A DNA stretch of 64,000 nt. Origin: Chamaecyparis obtusa. Lineage: Eukaryota; Streptophyta; Pinopsida; Cupressales; Cupressaceae. Shown piece by piece: positions 59,754 to 64,000 of the stretch. Positions within the stretch are counted from its first letter, which is position 1; each line of letters opens with the position of its first letter. The notes below the pieces were generated by a model. The model worked only from the letters and a program-made list of their open reading frames with translations. It did not search any database and was not told where the DNA came from. Location of the stretch: contig BSBK01001113.1 in NCBI GenBank assembly GCA_027943335.1, positions 794,501 to 858,500 on the forward strand, given 5' to 3'. Made by a program: the position numbers and the translations under genes.

Positions 59754-62111
59754 TGTTACCATAATTTCCCTGTGCATGCAAATTTGGCTGAAAATCATTC
59801 CCAGGCCTCTGTTTTCATCTTGTCTACCATCCCTAAAATTTTCATGGATTTATCTCCTATTCTCTAGCCTCTGCAAATTTGTTATCTCCCTGGTCTGCAG
59901 TTGAAAAGTTTGAAAAAGTAGCCATTATATCCAAAAAATTCTAAAAAGCCCTAAAAATCCTAAGCCTTGTTATATTTTCACGTTACTTTATTCTGGTCAC
60001 TTAAGTCATCCAATTTGCATGTGCCTTTATAAATCCTTCAATTGCCAAGTCTCTGACTCCTAGTGGTTAACTCCTTAACACTTAGCGATTCCGCAAGTGG
60101 TTACTGTTTAAGTTGGCGGTCTTGGTTCAGCGGCCAGGTCAAGATTCTTAATCTGACGGTTGTCGCATGATCTCATAGGGTCAGAAGATTCCTTGAGATC
60201 TTGCGACTATCGTCAATTTCTTCTACCTACAGAATCCAATGTGTCAATGGGACCAGTGCCACCTCACCTTATTTGGTAGCTCCTGATTCGTCGGCGGTCT
60301 AGTGATTCGGCAGGATGTTAGTGGGGCCATTTTCTTTGGCAGGTTAAGTTCCACCTTAATCGTGTGGTTGTTGTTATTCTGGAGGTTCAAGATGCACGTG
60401 TTTTATTATGGCGATATAGCGATAGCCGTGGATCTTGCTTTATCGCTTGGTTTATGGCAGTGGGTCTAATGTCAGACAAATGCAATGTGTATCCGAAATG
60501 GCGCAGTTTGATTGGTTGTTTGATGTGCAACGTGGCCGATGCCAGTGGGCCCGTGGGGTCAGGGGTTTCTAAAGAAGGTAAAATGTGATCAAATCTTGCA
60601 GCTGTCGTTATACCAGAGGCTCAAAGTGCTCGATTGTTACGATGGCGGTATAGCGACAGCCATCTGATGGTGTTCTTAGGGACATGGGTCCGGTGACTTG
60701 CCAGAGATGCTGATTTGCTTGTTTTCTATTGGTTGCTGACTTCCATTGTGGCGTTTGACTTGTTAGGGAGGTTTTAGACTATTTTAAAAGGTGCATCACG
60801 GTCGTTCATCTGCCGGGAAGATTTCACATCGACAGTCACATTTTAAAATATATCTGCTAGCCGTTAATATTCAAATTTGAATATCTCTACGAGGGTTTTG
60901 CTAGGGTTTTTGCATTTTTTTGGCAACGCACAACGTTAGTTAGCTCGGGAGTTTAATTTTTAGGATGGTTGTGGTTGAGAGGGTGATGGAAGTGACCGTT
61001 GGTCAACGTTGCAGGGTACTGTGCCATGTTCCTACATCGAGAAGTGATGAAAAGAGTTGGCACCACACTTGCAAGCAGTACCTCTTCCAAGGAAATAAGA
61101 TCAGATTTGAAGCCTTCATGGCTTACTAAAGTTGTAGGTGGGTAGATAGGTCGAGGTTGTTGTGTTTGCAGGAGGGCTCAGTACAGGATCAGTGCACAAA
61201 AGGAAAGATCTGATCTGATGACCAGTGTTCTCAGAGATCTTCATGATGGGTTATCAGTACCTTTAGGGTTTGATATTATTGTGGATCTGTAACCCTAGTT
61301 AGGTTAATTTTGACTCCTGCCTACGTGCAGTTGAGATGTATATATTATATTTTTGGAGCCTTAGTGCTCAGAGAGTTGGACAATTATAAAGAGAATTCAC
61401 TTTTCTCAGAAGATTATCTATGGTATTTCTTCTACCCCCCTGGTCTTCCACTCTTGTAATCTTGCATTGATTATCCAAACACTGCAGAGGTATTTTGTGA
61501 CAATTTCTCATGTCCCCGTGCTTCCTTGTTTGCATTCTCTCTTATTGAATTGAAGTATATGTATGTTTTGAGTGATATTTCAGGGTTCCTGATCCCTCTC
61601 TCTTTTTGCAATTATTGTGTGTTATTTTTTTTGATCTGATTTTGATGTTTTATGGGTATACTTCAACCCCCTAATAGTCTTGTCTCAATCCTACACTGAG
61701 TTGCAGAACAGAATGTCTGCTTGCAGGTCATAGGTTGAGTCTATGTTCAGGCCTTCCTATGAAATACTTATGCAAGCCTATTTAGTGAGTTGTGATCTAC
61801 TAGACCTGAGTTGTTTACTTTATTTCATCCTACATACTGAGATCCAAACCCTAGTTTCGATGCATCACCTAGTAGGTAGTTTTCTTTCAAGTCATTTCTC
61901 TTACAAGCACTCATTCTATCCCTTTCCCTCAAAAGTTTTACTTTCATGTCTAGAAGAAAATTAAGGTGATTATCCAAGAGGAACCAGCCTAGAACCTAGA
62001 GGTCTCATCTCGGTTAGCAAAGATCCCACAACCTGAAGATGATTCCCATGTTATACTGAGTTATCAAGACCAAGAGAGCTTGAGACAAAGGTGCAAACTT
62101 AGTGTATAACA
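59754..62111 (+). repeat. 3' LTR of element E
   Basis: 2,358 bp. The hairpin at 60162-60207 matches the one in the 5' LTR. A longer inverted pair, GCTGTCGTTATACC at 60601-60614 against GGTATAGCGACAGC at 60647-60660, has only one mismatch and is better preserved than in the 5' LTR. Confidence 0.92.
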
Positions 62112-63393
62112 CAAACATGATAAAAAATGAGAGTGACAACTATAAGAATATTAATATGGTTGTTCTTATCATTTTCATAAAACAATATCGCACCATTGGT
62201 AATTGCAGTGGTGATATAAGAAGATCCGATAGTCTCTGGACACCCACTCTTTAATGACAAAGATCAATAATGGTGTCGTCCATATATTGGTCCATACCTA
62301 TAATAGTTATTTATTAATACTAGTAATTGCAACTCGGTATGCAATTTTTACACCGAATAGATGTTATGTTGTTTCCCTTTTTTATAATGGAGATTTATTA
62401 AATATATATATTTTGGTGCAAAACCATACAAGATTAATCTTGAAATGAAAGAATCTAACACGACTCTAATTAAGAAATGATAATAATATATAACCTCAAT
62501 ATAACATACATCTACACTTGCATATATTATTATATTACATACTTATATAAGTTAAATTATTTTTACTTTTACAAATCAATAAAATAAAATTTTAATTAAA
62601 TAATATAATTAATATGTTATAATATAATTATTTATAAAATTTAAATTTTATACAAATTATATATATAATTTTATTATATTATAATATTAATATAATATTA
62701 AAATATAAATTTAATAAATCTACATCTTATAATATTAAAATTATATTATATATTTAACCTTTTTAAACATGATGTTGTAATATAGGACTCAATAGTCATA
62801 GGTTAATATAAATATAACATCACAAAAATAATAAGATACCCACCATTTCGATCCTAGTTGATGCTCTTTCAGTAAGATTAATACTTGTAGAGTGCAGATT
62901 TATAGAATATTTGTTTCTTTAAACATCAATCAACTCAATTTTTAATACTTTGTTGATCGTATGCCTTGTCAATGAATTTCATGGAGTGAATTTTCTTAGA
63001 TATAAATGGACCTCCCAAGATGAAACTTATAAAAATCGCTGGAGCCATATTCTAGATGTAATTTCCAAGTTTTGTATTTATTGGTACTTCGTATTCTTTA
63101 AAGTCATATTATAGAAGAACGAGAGACATTAGTGGTTCTTTAGACGCGTGGAGTAAATATGGGAATCATGGCATTCATTGAGCAATTCAAGTGCATTGTC
63201 ATACCTTATTTTCTTTTATGCTTCCACATTTATGCATTAATAGGAGCTCGAAGAATCTAGGAAAACGAGGAGAGACCCTCACAGTGAAAAGGAAAGTTAT
63301 TAGAGAATGCTGGCAGGAGGGAGGAGAATTCAGTATTACGCTTGCCAATTTGCATTTGGTGAATCACAATGAAGATATAATTCAAGGTTCATC
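62112..63393. other. AT-rich flank, no gene seen
   Basis: Extremely A/T rich between about 62500 and 62760. No repeats with clear ends and no RNA gene. Short open frames look random. Confidence 0.6.
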
Positions 63394-63620
63394 ATGAATG
63401 AACATTTAAATTGTAAAATGGAACTCCTTGCATTTGCAATTTATTTTCCAGTCCGGAAGTTTCTTCAGGCACAGAGCAAAGTGATGGCCATGGCATGGAT
63501 CTCTCTAATTGGTTTGATCCTCCATGTTCAGATTCCTGGAGAGGATTGTCCATTTCAGCTTTCAAATATTTGGGGGCTTTTGTTAAACTTTCCATGGCTT
63601 CCGGAATCATGTTATGGCTC
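63394..63620 (+). pseudogene. MATE-type transporter gene fragment
   Basis: One frame (63418-63535) reads FPVRKFLQAQSKVMAMAWIS and LIGLILHV, close to the conserved loop and helix of plant MATE (DTX) efflux proteins. A second frame, from about 63530, reads DSWRGLSISAFKYLGAFVKL then SMASGIML, which matches a later MATE segment (W-GFS-AF ... F-KLS-AS--ML). In real MATEs the two are separated by about 60 residues, so an internal deletion joined them. A TTTTCCAG before the first part could be an old splice acceptor. The fragment lacks all other helices and is not functional. The identification is from remembered family patterns. Confidence 0.6.
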
Positions 63621-64000
63621 GTTTCTTTGCCCCCATATCCATTTTTTATTTATCCATTTCAGATATCATACAGTTTTATGCACCATACCTGTACTATGTA
63701 CCTTCCAACAATAGATATATAATATTTGACATGTAGGAATGTACTCTGTCAGTGTTTAGTTTTCGTAAATTAGTTTTATATATTTTTCCCTTAAAAGTGC
63801 TTCTACCAATAACAAATTTTCATTCGATGAATGAATATACAGCTTAGAGAGTTGGTACTTCACAGTCCTCATTGTATTAACCGGAAATCTAAAGAACCCA
63901 ACTGTTGCAGTGGACTCAATGTCAATCTGGTATGAAGTTAAATTCTCATGTAAATGCAAAAAGGTTAATTATTAGGATATTTGCATCTCAGATTCTAATA
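63621..64000. other. Non-coding right end
   Basis: AT-rich, no recognisable feature. Confidence 0.5.

Larger units (their letters stand above)
50776..62111 (+). mobile_element. Element E: full-length dual-RNase H Ty3/gypsy retrotransposon, inactive
   Basis: Both LTRs are complete (50776-53134 and 59754-62111, TGTTAC...ATAACA), total 11,336 bp. Flanks CGAAC and CAAAC are the likely 5-base target duplication with one change. Order: LTR, PBS (duplicated), gag, PR, extra RNase H, RT, RH, IN, LTR. The LTRs are about 95% identical in stretches I compared, so it is younger than the D-family elements but old. At least fifteen in-frame stops, nearly all TAG, inactivate it. It is a relative of element D (same domain order and same WCxxCxxPH knuckle) but diverged, and with another primer tRNA. 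Confidence 0.92.

Noticed and set aside
63191..63397. A small gene just before the MATE fragment.
   Set aside because: No homology and no continuity with the MATE frame.

Overview
The window is plant nuclear DNA, most likely from a large, repeat-rich genome such as a gymnosperm. It is AT-rich, I see no intact host gene, and almost everything recognisable is a decayed, nested retroelement. The Ty3/gypsy elements are of the kind that carries a second, archaeal-type RNase H. The genus cannot be named from sequence alone. Bases 1-9060 hold a LINE reverse-transcriptase/RNase H remnant fused to the 3' end of a chromovirus pol gene and its LTR, a 1.5 kb PIF/Harbinger-like DNA element with TAA target duplications (3146-4642), and about 4.4 kb of AT-rich DNA without genes. 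Bases 9268-42864 are a nested stack of related elements. The host is a minus-strand autonomous element ('D'): PBS at 39821-39838, gag-PR-RNaseH-RT-RH-IN from 39596 to 32640, 3' LTR starting at 32507. Its LTRs appear to be about 6.4 kb long and to carry an open reading frame of more than 1000 codons with no domain I recognise. Neither LTR is complete, but their overlap allows this reading. The 3' LTR of D is broken by a 17.4 kb block (12004-29419) flanked by 873-base, nearly identical direct repeats. The block contains a truncated plus-strand gag-only element (element 1, 12004-26169), into whose gag gene a second gag-only element has inserted on the minus strand (element 2, 14523-22736, target duplication CCTTT). 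It also contains a pol fragment of the D family (26170-29419). The gag-only elements share primer binding site type, LTR termini and the sequence upstream of the 3' LTR with D, so D-type elements probably mobilised them in trans. Their LTRs carry arrays of hairpins with GTCGCATGATC arms and a segment that looks like the 5' half of the primer tRNA. Bases 42865-50775 contain older fragments: chromovirus gag, a 60-70 bp tandem array, a DUF4283 remnant, a minus-strand Ty3/gypsy gag-protease remnant, and a receptor-like kinase pseudogene. Bases 50776-62111 are a complete but inactivated element 'E' (plus strand, LTRs of about 2.36 kb, 11.3 kb in all), again with the extra RNase H between protease and reverse transcriptase. 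The right end holds a broken MATE-transporter fragment (63394-63620). Most in-frame stops in the retroelement genes are TAG where the frame or a sister copy has CAG. This fits cytosine deamination at methylated CHG sites, although some TAGs are shared by both LTRs of D and may be older than its insertion.
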